Positions 9,469-19,281 of a DNA stretch of 64,000 nucleotides are shown here, in pieces (the stretch's first letter is position 1; each line of letters begins with the position of its first letter). The DNA is from an uncultured Bacteroidota bacterium. GTDB lineage: Bacteria; Bacteroidota; Bacteroidia; Flavobacteriales; Flavobacteriaceae. The notes beneath the pieces are model-generated. The model did not search any database, was not told the DNA's origin, and saw only the letters and a list, made by a program, of their open reading frames with translations. The position numbers and the translations under genes were made by a program. The stretch lies in contig CABXVR010000001.1 of assembly GCA_902515565.1 (NCBI GenBank), forward strand, positions 102,972-166,971, given 5' to 3'.

Positions 9469-9476
9469 TAACTTTG
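9469..9476 (+). promoter_or_regulatory. Candidate -7 promoter box of the exopolysaccharide operon
   Basis: TAACTTTG matches TAnnTTTG and lies 143 bp upstream of the first export gene, leaving a leader of roughly 135 nt. A -33 element is weak at best. The remainder of the 191-bp gap (9429-9619) shows no other clear signal. Confidence 0.3.
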
Positions 9477-9619
9477 TGCACTAATTAAAAGATAAGCTTT
9501 GTCTTGACGCTTGTAAAAGAGAAAAATGACACTACATCAGCATCGATTAGTATTCCTGTTTTCCTTTTCAATAATTCAACAGTATAAATTTCATATATTA
9601 GCTTATTAATTATTCTGCT

Positions 9620-12229
9620 ATGTCATTGAAATCCAAACAAACGATTGCGATTATTATAATCACATTATTCTCTTTGTTAACCATCCAGGCTCAAAAAGGC
9701 TTTGATTTGTCATCCATAAATTACATAGACATAACCAACAATCAATTACAGCTTCTATTTGAAGAAGCTTCTTCAAAGGGGTATAATTATAATGATATTT
9801 TAAAAGCAGCCAAAACCCAAGGGCTTTCTGATGAAGAAATTGCATCGCTTGAAAAGCAATTTAATTCAATTGACACTCAAAGGGCATCAAAAAACAACAA
9901 TATTCCAGACCAAGAATCAAGATTAAGAAACACTAAACTTCAAGATTTAGAATTAGGTAGTTTTGATAATGAACAAGAAGAATATCCTAAAAGAGAAAGC
10001 GATATTTTTGGTTTTGATGTTTTTAAAGGAAACGGCTTACTCACATTTCAATCTAATTTAAATATCCCGACACCAGAGGGTTATGTTTTAGGCCCTGGAG
10101 ACAAACTATTTATTGACATTTATGGTCAATCAGAAGCCTATTATCAAATAGAAATTAACCCTGAAGGAACGATAATTTTAGAAAATTTCGGTCCAATTCA
10201 TCTATCAGGACTTACAGTTAAAAACGCAACAAAACGCATTGAAAAGAGGTTGTCCAAAGTATATTTAGGCATTAGCGGGGACAAAAAAAACACATTTGTA
10301 AACGTTTCTGTTGGAAAATCACGAAACATTAAAGTTAATATTGTTGGTGAAGTAGATGTACCAGGCTCTTACACTTTAAGCGCTTTTAATACAGTTTATA
10401 ATGCCTTATATGCTGCGGGAGGCATTACAGAAAACGCCACTTTAAGAGATATTAAAGTTTATAGAAACAATAAGCTTATTAGTAAAGTTGATATTTATAA
10501 ATATTTAACTCAGGGTGATGCTTCTGCGGATGTTGCCTTAGAAAACAATGACCTTATTTTGGTAAAACCCTATACTAACCGCGTTACTCTAAAAGGGGCT
10601 GTTAAAACAAAAGGTCGATTTGAATTGCTTAAAAATGAAAGTTTACAAGACTTGTTAAATTACGCAAGCGGCTTTGACGAAAAAGCCTTTACTAAAACTA
10701 TAAAAGTAAAACGTGTTTCAGATGGTGAATATATTGTTGCAGATATCAATAAAGACCAATATGAGATATTCACACCAAAATCTGGAGATGTTTTTCAAGT
10801 AGACAAAGTGTTAGATCGCTACAAAAATCGCGTCATTGTAAAAGGAGCTGTTTACAGACCCGGTGCTTATGCAATAACAAAAGACTTAGGAGTAAAAGGC
10901 TTGCTTGCCAAAACAGAGGGATTAAAACAAGAAGCCTTATTAACAACAGCAAATATTATTAGAACAAATGAAGATTCTTCAACTAACTCCATAAGCTTTA
11001 ATTTAAGCGATGTTTTATCAGGAAAAGAGCAGGATATTTTACTTCAAAAGGAGGATGTGCTTACAGTTTTATCAATAAAAGACATTAAAGAAGATAATTA
11101 TGTAGAAGTTGCTGGAGCTGTCAATCAACCCGGAATATATCTTTATTCTAATGGAATGAGATTAAAAGATTTAATATTGAACGCCAAGGGTTTTAACAAA
11201 GCTGCTGCAAAAAACAGAATTGAAATTTCAAGAAAATTAAATGACAAAAACGCAGATAACTCTAAAACATCACAAGTAATTGTAGTTGACTTTTCGAATG
11301 ATTTTGAGGGCTTAGAAAACGAAAACAATATAATATTAACCCCTTTTGATCATGTTTTCGTCAGGGTTAACCCAAATTTTAACGAAAAGGAATTTGTTTA
11401 TGTTGATGGACAGGTTAATTATCCGGGGTTATACGCAATTCAATCAAAAAGCGAAAGAATATCGGCTTTATTAAAACGCGCAGGCGGATTGAATGAGTTC
11501 GCTTATGCCAATGGGGCAACTTTGATAAGGAAAACAGAATACTACAAAAACGAAACAAAAACAGAAAAGCAGTTAACAGCCTTGTTGGCCCTAAAAGGCA
11601 ATTTAACAAAAGAATTAGGCTTGTTGTCTGAATCTGATTTAGGCTTACTAAAAAGAATAAATAGTGATTTAGATGGATTAAACGAGCTATCCGAAGATCA
11701 AAAAAAAGTCATTAACAAAACAGCTGATTTAATTGCCCCTAAAAAGAAAGACTCTCTACAGCCTTATTTATTATCAAGGGAAGACTTATTTAATACTACT
11801 GAATCAATTGCGATAGATCTAACAGAGATCTTAAAAAACAAAAGCTCTATTTCAGATTTATTAGTTCAGCCTGGAGATACTTTATTTATCCCTAAAAAGC
11901 TAGAAACTGTCCGTTTGAGAGGGCACTTGTTAAATCCAACAACCCTGAGACACCAAAAAAATAAAACGACAAAATTTTATATTAACAACGCAGGTGGTTT
12001 TAAAGCTCGCGCGGATAAAAGCAAAACATATGTAATTTATCCCAACGGAGAAGCTCGCGCAACAAAAAAGTTTTTGTTTTTTAATATTTACCCTCAAATA
12101 GTAGCCGGCTCTGAGATTAGAGTACCTGAAAAATTAGCAAAAAAATCCTCAACAGGGGTCGGAGCTCTTACAGCTATTTTTACAGGTGTAGCAACGCTGG
12201 TTTTAGCTATTACTCAACTTAATTTGTAA
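9620..12229 (+). CDS. Polysaccharide export outer-membrane protein (Wza-like, multiple SLBB domains)
   Basis: An 869-aa exported protein with signal peptide ending near TIQAQ (about residue 25). A poly-export domain begins near residue 150 (TPEGYVLGPGDKLFIDIYGQ), followed by a series of SLBB beta-grasp modules with recurring VKGAVYRPGAYA, VEVAGAVNQPGIYL, VDGQVNYPGLYAI and RLRGHLLNPTT signatures. A hydrophobic segment closes the protein (GALTAIFTGVATLVLAITQL). It is more than twice the length of E. coli Wza, as is common in Bacteroidota. It would form the periplasm-spanning exit channel for the polysaccharide. First gene of the operon; wzz follows 38 bp downstream. Confidence 0.92.
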   Translation: MSLKSKQTIAIIIITLFSLLTIQAQKGFDLSSINYIDITNNQLQLLFEEASSKGYNYNDILKAAKTQGLSDEEIASLEKQFNSIDTQRASKNNNIPDQESRLRNTKLQDLELGSFDNEQEEYPKRESDIFGFDVFKGNGLLTFQSNLNIPTPEGYVLGPGDKLFIDIYGQSEAYYQIEINPEGTIILENFGPIHLSGLTVKNATKRIEKRLSKVYLGISGDKKNTFVNVSVGKSRNIKVNIVGEVDVPGSYTLSAFNTVYNALYAAGGITENATLRDIKVYRNNKLISKVDIYKYLTQGDASADVALENNDLILVKPYTNRVTLKGAVKTKGRFELLKNESLQDLLNYASGFDEKAFTKTIKVKRVSDGEYIVADINKDQYEIFTPKSGDVFQVDKVLDRYKNRVIVKGAVYRPGAYAITKDLGVKGLLAKTEGLKQEALLTTANIIRTNEDSSTNSISFNLSDVLSGKEQDILLQKEDVLTVLSIKDIKEDNYVEVAGAVNQPGIYLYSNGMRLKDLILNAKGFNKAAAKNRIEISRKLNDKNADNSKTSQVIVVDFSNDFEGLENENNIILTPFDHVFVRVNPNFNEKEFVYVDGQVNYPGLYAIQSKSERISALLKRAGGLNEFAYANGATLIRKTEYYKNETKTEKQLTALLALKGNLTKELGLLSESDLGLLKRINSDLDGLNELSEDQKKVINKTADLIAPKKKDSLQPYLLSREDLFNTTESIAIDLTEILKNKSSISDLLVQPGDTLFIPKKLETVRLRGHLLNPTTLRHQKNKTTKFYINNAGGFKARADKSKTYVIYPNGEARATKKFLFFNIYPQIVAGSEIRVPEKLAKKSSTGVGALTAIFTGVATLVLAITQLNL

Positions 12230-12267
12230 ATTCAACTTTAAGCAACAGAAAAAATAAATAATGAAAA

Positions 12268-13344
12268 ATGCAATCAGAAAGTAATATACCAAAAGAAGAA
12301 AAAATTTCTTTAAAAAATATGATTCAAGGCTTTAAAGAGTGGCTTGTATTTATTTTAGACAAGCGCAAAAAAATTCTTTATGGGGCTTTAATAGGTTTTG
12401 TGTTACTCGTTTCTCACAATTATTTAAAATCACCCATCCATTATGCTAACACATCTTTTGTGTTAGAAAATGATGCTTCAGCTAGTTTAGGCAGCCTATC
12501 CTCTTTAGCTTCCATGTCGGGAATTAACACCTCAAGTATTATGAGTGCGAGTAATTTATTTCAAATTGACAATATACAAGAGCTCTATAGATCAAACAAT
12601 ATGTTAAAGCAAGCCTTATTAGAGGAGGTTACTATTAATGGAAAATCTCAAAAATTAGTAGATTACTTTGCTAGAGCTCAAAAATTAGAAGAAAAATGGG
12701 CCAAAAAAAAGGTCTATCTAAAGGATTTTTATAAAGATTTAAAACAGTACACCAGGCTTCAAGATAGCGTTTTAAAAGAAGCGATAAAATTGATTAAAAA
12801 AGACTTTTTAATCGTTGGAAAACCAAACAGAAACACTTCTATTTTAAATGTTGGTTTTAAACACAAAGATGAGGTTTTTGCTAAAATTTTTAATGAAGTT
12901 TTAGTTAATAAAGTCAACAGCTTTTATTACAAAACTCAAACCAAAAAAACAGCGTTTAATTTAAATGTATTACAAGTTCAAACAGATAGTGTTAAACACC
13001 TTTTAGATTTGTCTTTTTTAGCACTAGCTGAAATAGACCAAAATATTCCAAATCTCAACCCACTTGCAAAAACAGCTAAAGTCCCTTATCAAAAAGCAAT
13101 GGCCAACTTGCAAGCTAACCAAGCTATTTATTTAGAAGTTGTAAAACAATTAGAATTGGCAAAAGTAGCTCACAGAAACAAAACACCTCTTATTCAAATT
13201 ATTGATAAACCCTCTTTCCCTTTAGAAAACAACCGCTGGACATTTTTTAACACGTTTATTTTTGGGGTTTTTGGTGGCGGGACCTTAATAGTATTGCTAT
13301 TGTCGTTACAACGTACTGTAAGACAAGCATTGGAAGAGCAATAA
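12268..13344 (+). CDS. Wzz/PCP-type chain-length determinant
   Basis: A 358-aa inner-membrane protein with one helix near residues 37-56 (ILYGALIGFVLLVSH), a large periplasmic alpha/beta and coiled-coil region, and a second helix near 325-347 preceded by the Pro-rich IDKPSFPLENNRW. This is the polysaccharide co-polymerase layout that sets chain length together with a Wzy polymerase. No C-terminal tyrosine-kinase (BY-kinase) domain is present: the protein stops after TVRQALEEQ. It lies between the Wza-like protein and the flippase in the same transcript. Confidence 0.9.
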   Translation: MQSESNIPKEEKISLKNMIQGFKEWLVFILDKRKKILYGALIGFVLLVSHNYLKSPIHYANTSFVLENDASASLGSLSSLASMSGINTSSIMSASNLFQIDNIQELYRSNNMLKQALLEEVTINGKSQKLVDYFARAQKLEEKWAKKKVYLKDFYKDLKQYTRLQDSVLKEAIKLIKKDFLIVGKPNRNTSILNVGFKHKDEVFAKIFNEVLVNKVNSFYYKTQTKKTAFNLNVLQVQTDSVKHLLDLSFLALAEIDQNIPNLNPLAKTAKVPYQKAMANLQANQAIYLEVVKQLELAKVAHRNKTPLIQIIDKPSFPLENNRWTFFNTFIFGVFGGGTLIVLLLSLQRTVRQALEEQ

Positions 13345-13401
13345 TCAAGAGTTAAAAATAAAACTATATAAATCTTAAGATATCACTAAAATAAAACACT
13401 A

Positions 13402-14640
13402 TTGTTTAAAGGCATTTTTATTAAGAATTTTTTCAATTTAATTATTAATCAAGGGATTAATATTTTTATTGCCTTATTGGCAACACGTATTTTATTTAGA
13501 ACACTAGGCGAAGCTCAGTATGGGCTTGTTAACCTTGCTCTTTCAGTTGTTTTATTGTCAAGTATTACGGTTAGTTATGGCTATCACCTAAATGGCCCAA
13601 AACGCATTGCTTTATTTAGAGATGAATCTAAAAAAAAAGAAACTTTAATCAACGAAATTATAGTAACCAGAATAATAATAGCCATAGGCATGGCAATAAT
13701 TTTATTTTGCTTGACTTATTTTTTGGGATTTTTTAAATCTTATGCGGCCTTATTATATTATTCATTAATTCTGTTGTTTAGCCAAGCTTTGTTTCCGATG
13801 TTTTATTTTCAAGGAAATGATAAAATCGCATGGGCTTCTATCGTGAATGCTTTTGCAAAAGTAGCCTACTTGCTACTAATCTTATTGTTTATAAAAAGAC
13901 CAGAAGATGCGACTTATGTCAACTTTTTATTTGGGATTACCGCTCTTATAGTTTACATCGTTTCCTGGATCATTATTTATAAGAAAGAAAAAATTAAATG
14001 GGCTTGGGTAAGTATTCATAATATAAAAAAAAGATTTGTTGAAAACTTTCAATTTTTTATATCTTCAATAGCAGGTCATGTCTCAATTCATGGGGGCTTG
14101 ATTATTTTAGCGAATTTTGTCAATAGTAGTGTTTTAGGAGAGTTTGCTTTGGCTCAAAAGATTGCTCTTTTAATGCGTATGGTGCCTGTTTTTTTTACTC
14201 AAGCCATCTTGCAAGAAGCCTCTATTCTGTTTAAAAGCGATAAGACAGAATTTAACAGATATGTCAATCGAATTTTTATAATTGGACTGTCAATTACTTT
14301 TGCGATGGGGCTGATTACAATCATTTTTTCTAAATGGATAATATTTTTATTGGCTGGCTCTCAAGTTCTTTATAGTGAGGCTATTTTAAAAATTTTAGCT
14401 TTTATTCCTTTTATGAGCATGTTAAACTTTAACAACATGATTAAAATTTTAGTAGATGAAAAAAAACATTTGCTTACTAAGGCGACCTGGGTAACAGCCA
14501 TTGTCATGCTAGTTTTAGCAACAATTGGGGGTTATTATTATGGTGGTTACGGACTCTCTATTGCGCTTGTAATTACAGAAATTGTGAGTTATATTGTACA
14601 TTCAGTACTCTTGATAAAAAACAAGAATGAAAGAGCCTAA
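13402..14640 (+). CDS. Oligosaccharide flippase (Wzx/MATE-like)
   Basis: A 412-aa, very hydrophobic protein with about 12 membrane segments. The start IFIKNFFNLIINQGINIFIALLATR followed by FRTLGEAQYGLVNLALS fits the polysaccharide-transporter family in the MOP superfamily, which flips lipid-linked repeat units across the inner membrane. The TTG at 13402 is taken as start because it precedes the first helix directly and no ATG lies near. Its 3' end overlaps the GT2 gene by 14 bp. With wzz and a Wzy-like gene it makes this a Wzx/Wzy-dependent pathway. Confidence 0.9.
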   Translation: MFKGIFIKNFFNLIINQGINIFIALLATRILFRTLGEAQYGLVNLALSVVLLSSITVSYGYHLNGPKRIALFRDESKKKETLINEIIVTRIIIAIGMAIILFCLTYFLGFFKSYAALLYYSLILLFSQALFPMFYFQGNDKIAWASIVNAFAKVAYLLLILLFIKRPEDATYVNFLFGITALIVYIVSWIIIYKKEKIKWAWVSIHNIKKRFVENFQFFISSIAGHVSIHGGLIILANFVNSSVLGEFALAQKIALLMRMVPVFFTQAILQEASILFKSDKTEFNRYVNRIFIIGLSITFAMGLITIIFSKWIIFLLAGSQVLYSEAILKILAFIPFMSMLNFNNMIKILVDEKKHLLTKATWVTAIVMLVLATIGGYYYGGYGLSIALVITEIVSYIVHSVLLIKNKNERA

Positions 14641-15553
14641 AATAGCCATCATCATTATTAATTGGAATACTTATCAGCTGACTTTTAATTGTCTTAAAAG
14701 CTTAGAGGCGTGTAGTTATAAAAACAAAAAAGTTTTTTTTGTAGATAATGGTTCAATAGATGGTTCAGGTGATAAAATAGCCTTAGAATTTTCTGAAATT
14801 AATTATATAAAAAATGAAAAAAACGAAGGTTTTACAGGGGCCAACAATAAAGCTTTAAAAGTAATTTTAAAACAAAATTTTGATTATGTTCTATTACTTA
14901 ATAATGACACAGAGGTAAATCCAAATTTTTTATCTCTTCTTGTGGTTAGAATGGAATCTGATATAAATTTAGCTGCAACACAGCCTCTGATATTAGATCT
15001 TCCACATAAAAAAACTATCTGGAATGCCGGGGGGTCGTTTAACACCTTTTTTGGCTTGTCTAAAACCAGATCTAAAGGAGTAACCTATAAACCAAAACGT
15101 AAAATTCAAACATTCACAGACTGGATTAGTGGCTGTTGTATTTTGGTAAAGATACAGGCCGTCAAAGAAGTTGGTTTACTTGATAATCATTTTTTTGCTT
15201 ATTTTGAAGATGTGGATTGGTCTATAAGAATGAAAAATCAAGGTTATAAATTGGGCGTAGTGCCCAAAAGCATTATTTACCATCATTCATCGGCAAGCAC
15301 AAAGGAGAACAACACTTCTAATGAGGGAAATTTATCTCCTTATGTCCATTATTTAAATGTTCGTAATCACATTTATCTTATAAACAAACACGCTTTATTT
15401 TTTAATAGTATAGGGACTAAAATATATCAAATTCTCAAAATAACCTTCTATTCAATTTATTTTATTCTAAGATGTAGGTTTGAAAAATTAAAAATGGTCT
15501 GGCACGGTATGCTGGACGGTATAAAAACTAATAACATAAAACAGACATTTTGA
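14627..15553 (+). CDS. Family 2 glycosyltransferase
   Basis: A 308-aa GT-A-fold transferase. IAIIIINWNTYQLTFNCLKSL at the N-terminus, FFVDNGSIDGS for nucleotide-sugar binding and LLLNNDTEVNPNFL as the DXD-like metal site are all classic GT2 elements; WISGCCILVK and FFAYFEDVDWSIRMK provide the acceptor/base region. The pattern is like rhamnosyltransferases, but the sugar is not deducible. It is cytoplasmic or membrane-associated. It overlaps the flippase by 14 bp and the polymerase by 4 bp (TTGA), indicating tight translational coupling. Confidence 0.92.
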   Translation: MKEPKIAIIIINWNTYQLTFNCLKSLEACSYKNKKVFFVDNGSIDGSGDKIALEFSEINYIKNEKNEGFTGANNKALKVILKQNFDYVLLLNNDTEVNPNFLSLLVVRMESDINLAATQPLILDLPHKKTIWNAGGSFNTFFGLSKTRSKGVTYKPKRKIQTFTDWISGCCILVKIQAVKEVGLLDNHFFAYFEDVDWSIRMKNQGYKLGVVPKSIIYHHSSASTKENNTSNEGNLSPYVHYLNVRNHIYLINKHALFFNSIGTKIYQILKITFYSIYFILRCRFEKLKMVWHGMLDGIKTNNIKQTF

Positions 15554-16944
15554 TTGTAGTTGCAACAATATTATTGATTTTATACATTGGACTTATTGGT
15601 TTTGTATTAAAAAAAACCTTTGACGGAGACGCCTATTATCTTTTATTATATATCCTATTTACACTCCCTTTTTACACCACCCTTCAACTTATTATCTTTA
15701 AAGGATTTGATTTGTCATCTTTAGTTGATGTCTTTAAGTATAGTAAAGATTTTGTTTTCTTTACAGGTTTTTTTATTTTTATTTTTGGAAAAAAAGAATC
15801 AATTATTGAACAAAAATGGAGGCTTACTTTCTTAGATAAATTGTTTTTGGGATTTATGACCCTAACCCTTATTTACACGCTTATTCCGTTAGGGGAAATT
15901 CCTTTCTTTTCAAAAATAATTTATGCAAAAAACACATTTTTAATAGGTATCGTTTATTTTTTAGGCCGCAACACTAATATTGATAAACAAAGGTGGCGCT
16001 TCATTGTTAAAGTTTTAATTTATTTAACAATAGGTTCTTTTGTGTTAGCATTGTCAGAAAAAATATTTGGAATGCACCTACAAAATGTTTTGGATTATGG
16101 AAGATTTAATTTAGTAATAAACGATATTTTTCCAACGGGTAATTATGGCTTGAGTTGGACTTTCGAAAGGCAGGGCGGATTTGCGCGTTATGCAGCTTTT
16201 TTTTCAAACCCATTAGAATTTGCAGCTTCATTATTACTGTTTTTATCTGTGGGCCTTCATTATCTACTTCACTCTAAATACAATATTAATCGATTGGCTT
16301 ACTTATGCTTGTTGATACTAGTATCATTATCTTTCTTTTTTTCTTACTCAAGGGGCGCAATCATTGCAAGTGGAATTATAGTGTTTTTTACCTTATTTTT
16401 AGAAAAAAAGCACCAATTAGTGCGAATTGTTTTGGCTTTAGTTATTATATCAGTAGTATATATTTCTTTCTTTTCCTCAAAAGAATTACAATACTTTGTT
16501 TTAGACACTTTGAGTTTTCAAAACACTTCAAGTTTAGGACATCTCCTGGAATGGTTAGAAGGGGTAAACTCTATTATTCTAAACCCAATGGGTGTTGGTA
16601 TAGCCATGAGTGGTAACGGTAATGGTGTCGATCAAGCTTTAAAAATTGGTGGTGAAAATCAGTTTTTAATTTACGGCGTTCAAATGGGGGTTATAGGACT
16701 TTTAATTTATGTGTCAATTTTAATCAAGGGAATTAAGGATAGTTTAAAAGTGTTTAAACTTTCCAGTAAATATCATGTAAAATCTATTTCTTTTGTAGCT
16801 GCTACAACAAAAATAGGCTTACTAATCCCTTTGTTTACGGCTAATGCAGAATTGTATCTTTTTGTCGGCTTTCTTTCTTGGTTTTTAATTGGTTTTGTTG
16901 AAACGTATTATTTAAAGAATATTTTAAATAGAAATCTCCAATGA
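15550..16944 (+). CDS. O-antigen polymerase/ligase-like membrane protein (Wzy-like)
   Basis: A 464-aa protein with about ten or more hydrophobic segments and a large periplasmic loop around residues 190-215 (YGLSWTFERQGGFARYAAFF). The central LSFFFSYSRGAIIASGI is the SRGA block typical of Wzy/WaaL proteins, followed by GHLLEWLEGVNSIILNPMGVG and a GGENQFLIYGVQMG segment with the usual polymerase/ligase layout. It most likely polymerises repeat units delivered by the flippase, although a ligase role cannot be excluded. Start TTG at 15550 overlaps the preceding stop codon. Confidence 0.88.
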   Translation: MIVVATILLILYIGLIGFVLKKTFDGDAYYLLLYILFTLPFYTTLQLIIFKGFDLSSLVDVFKYSKDFVFFTGFFIFIFGKKESIIEQKWRLTFLDKLFLGFMTLTLIYTLIPLGEIPFFSKIIYAKNTFLIGIVYFLGRNTNIDKQRWRFIVKVLIYLTIGSFVLALSEKIFGMHLQNVLDYGRFNLVINDIFPTGNYGLSWTFERQGGFARYAAFFSNPLEFAASLLLFLSVGLHYLLHSKYNINRLAYLCLLILVSLSFFFSYSRGAIIASGIIVFFTLFLEKKHQLVRIVLALVIISVVYISFFSSKELQYFVLDTLSFQNTSSLGHLLEWLEGVNSIILNPMGVGIAMSGNGNGVDQALKIGGENQFLIYGVQMGVIGLLIYVSILIKGIKDSLKVFKLSSKYHVKSISFVAATTKIGLLIPLFTANAELYLFVGFLSWFLIGFVETYYLKNILNRNLQ

Positions 16945-16986
16945 GTATCTTTACTTTATTCGGTTAATTAAAAGAAAGAGAATATT

Positions 16987-18129
16987 TTGGCTCAAAAAAT
17001 TAAAGTTTTAATAGATACTTTTTATTACCAGGCTGCATTGTCTGGGATAAGAACATATACTAATCAGCTAGTTTTAGGAGCCAAAAACTCAAAAAATAAT
17101 AACATTGAATATCTTTTTTCACACGAGATCAATCAATGGGATAAAAATCATAAATTTTTAAATCCAAAGAGTAAGTTTTCTAGATTGCGTTTTCATCTTT
17201 ATTATTTTTATTGGAAACAAATTAGATTACCATTTAAAATATTAAAACACAAACCAAATGTGCTTATTTGTCCTGACTACGTGGCGCCTTTATGGCGCTT
17301 AAAAACACTCAAGCTTTGTGTTATTCACGATACATTATTTTGGGATTATACTAAAAATTACAACGCATTTTGGCGTAAATATTATACTAAACTTATAAGC
17401 CTTGGTTTTCGAGGAAATTCCTCAGTGGTAACTACAAGTAATTATGTTAAAAGTAATTTAGAAAGTTTATTCTCAAAACAGAACGTTTCAATTAAAGTTA
17501 TATATCAAAGTTTTTTAAAATCAAAAACAGACGATGACAGGATTTTAAAAATTTTGAATTTGGAAGAAAGCGATTTTTTATTGCACGTAGGTTCTTTTGA
17601 TAAACGAAAAGATTTAATAACTCTTGTCAAAGCTTTTAAATTATTAAAATCAGACAAAAAAAACAAACATTTGAAATTAGTACTTGCGGGACAAAAAATT
17701 CTTAATGGCAATGTAGAAGTGTTAAACGAATTAGAGAGCTATATTTTTACAAACAACTTGTCAAAAAGTGTGTTGATGACAGGCTATTTGTCAACTGAAG
17801 AAATAACCTCCTTGTACAAAAAAGCTTTTATATATGTATTTCCATCTGTGGAAGAGGGCTTTGGCATTCCTGTCTTAGAAGCTTTTGCTTTGAAAACACC
17901 AGTTGTGGCTTCTAATGCGCCGGCAATGGTGGAAATTGCACAGGGTGCGGCGGAACATTATAACGCAGGAGATCAAGTTGAATTATTTAAAACACTTACT
18001 AAATTAATAGCTTCAGAACCAGAAAGAACCTGTTTGATTGAAAAAGGATCAAAAAGGTTAAAAGACTTTTCTAGAGAAAAGTTTATTAAAGATTACGAAT
18101 ATCATATTTTAAAAAGTGTTAAGATTTAA
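16987..18129 (+). CDS. Family 4 glycosyltransferase
   Basis: A 380-aa GT-B-fold transferase. The N-terminal half starts IKVLIDTFYYQAALSGIRTY, the C-terminal half carries FLLHVGSFDKRKDLITLVKAF, and the nucleotide-sugar site is PSVEEGFGIPVLEAFALKTP, an E-x7-E GT4 motif. It probably adds one sugar of the repeat unit on the cytoplasmic side. The start is TTG at 16987, since no ATG is in frame near the N-terminus. The next gene begins at the base directly after its stop codon. Confidence 0.92.
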   Translation: MAQKIKVLIDTFYYQAALSGIRTYTNQLVLGAKNSKNNNIEYLFSHEINQWDKNHKFLNPKSKFSRLRFHLYYFYWKQIRLPFKILKHKPNVLICPDYVAPLWRLKTLKLCVIHDTLFWDYTKNYNAFWRKYYTKLISLGFRGNSSVVTTSNYVKSNLESLFSKQNVSIKVIYQSFLKSKTDDDRILKILNLEESDFLLHVGSFDKRKDLITLVKAFKLLKSDKKNKHLKLVLAGQKILNGNVEVLNELESYIFTNNLSKSVLMTGYLSTEEITSLYKKAFIYVFPSVEEGFGIPVLEAFALKTPVVASNAPAMVEIAQGAAEHYNAGDQVELFKTLTKLIASEPERTCLIEKGSKRLKDFSREKFIKDYEYHILKSVKI

Positions 18130-19281
18130 ATGAAACAATCAACCAACAAAATACTTCTATTACACAGCTCTAATGATATGTATGGGGCCAGCAGAATTGT
18201 GTTACAAGTAATAGATATTTTAATTAAAGCTAAATATGAAGTACATGTTATTTTACCTTACAATGGAGTACTAAATAAGATAATTACTGATAAAGGAGCT
18301 TCATGTAGCGTATATAATTTAGGGGTTTTTAGAAAAAAATACTTGAATTTAAAAGGCCTATACAATCGATTTTTAAAAATCAAAAAGGCCAAAAATTATA
18401 TCTCAAATTATATCCATAAACACCAGATTGATTTATTGTATACTAACACATCTGTAATTATTTCTGGAGGATTAGCAGCCAAAAAAAGTGGTATTCCTAA
18501 TCTCTTACATATTCACGAAATACCAACAGGCAACAAACTTTATGAAATATTTATTGGTTTGTTTGTTCGATGTTTTTCAACAAAAGTTATTGTAGTTTCT
18601 AATAGCGTTGCAAAACACTGGCAAGCTTACCTTAAAAAAACCCAACTGATTAAAGTTTATAACGGCATTGTTTTTTCGCCTAAAGAACCACCTGAAAGCA
18701 CGAAAAGAAAAACGAGTCAAGACATAACTGTTACATCAATAGCGAGGTTGATTCCTTCTAAAGGGCATAAATACTTTATAGAAGTTGCTAAAGAGTTATT
18801 AAAAATAAATAGTAAGTTTCAGTTTTTAATTGTTGGAGACACTTTTCAAGGTTATGAATCTTATGAAGAAAAACTAAAAACATTTGTTGTTGAAAATAAT
18901 TTACATGAAAAAATACATTTTTTAGGACTTAGATTAGATGTTGAATCCATATTAAGCAAATCCGACTTGGTTTTTCATTCCTCAATAACACCAGATTCTT
19001 TGCCTACAGTTCTCTTTGAGGCAATTAAAATGAGAGTACCTGTAGCGGCTACCGATTTAGCAGGCGCGGTAGAAATTTTAGACAATGGCAATTGCGGTTT
19101 ATTGGTACCGCTTAATAATGTAAAAAAAGCAGCTCATATGATAAACGACTATATTAAGGATGAAAAATTGAAGACATCAAATATTGAAAAAGCAATTGAA
19201 CATACCAATCAATATTTTTCATCTACACAATTCGAGAAAAATATTTTAGACACCTTTAAAAATACTTTGATATCAAAATGA
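18130..19281 (+). CDS. Family 4 glycosyltransferase
   Basis: A 383-aa GT-B-fold enzyme. N-terminal KILLLHSSNDMYGASRIVLQ is the donor-domain opening seen in many GT4 transferases of Bacteroidota. The C-terminal half has TVTSIARLIPSKGHKYFIEV and the sugar-nucleotide site SSITPDSLPTVLFEAIKM with the conserved Glu. It abuts the preceding transferase with no gap and overlaps the next by 4 bp (ATGA), so it belongs to the same transcript. The sugar added is unknown. Confidence 0.92.
   Translation: MKQSTNKILLLHSSNDMYGASRIVLQVIDILIKAKYEVHVILPYNGVLNKIITDKGASCSVYNLGVFRKKYLNLKGLYNRFLKIKKAKNYISNYIHKHQIDLLYTNTSVIISGGLAAKKSGIPNLLHIHEIPTGNKLYEIFIGLFVRCFSTKVIVVSNSVAKHWQAYLKKTQLIKVYNGIVFSPKEPPESTKRKTSQDITVTSIARLIPSKGHKYFIEVAKELLKINSKFQFLIVGDTFQGYESYEEKLKTFVVENNLHEKIHFLGLRLDVESILSKSDLVFHSSITPDSLPTVLFEAIKMRVPVAATDLAGAVEILDNGNCGLLVPLNNVKKAAHMINDYIKDEKLKTSNIEKAIEHTNQYFSSTQFEKNILDTFKNTLISK

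Noticed and set aside
9481..9615. Short open frame (MTLHQHRLVFLFSF) before the exopolysaccharide operon
   Set aside because: About 27 codons, no clear ribosome site and no recognisable product; more likely leader sequence.
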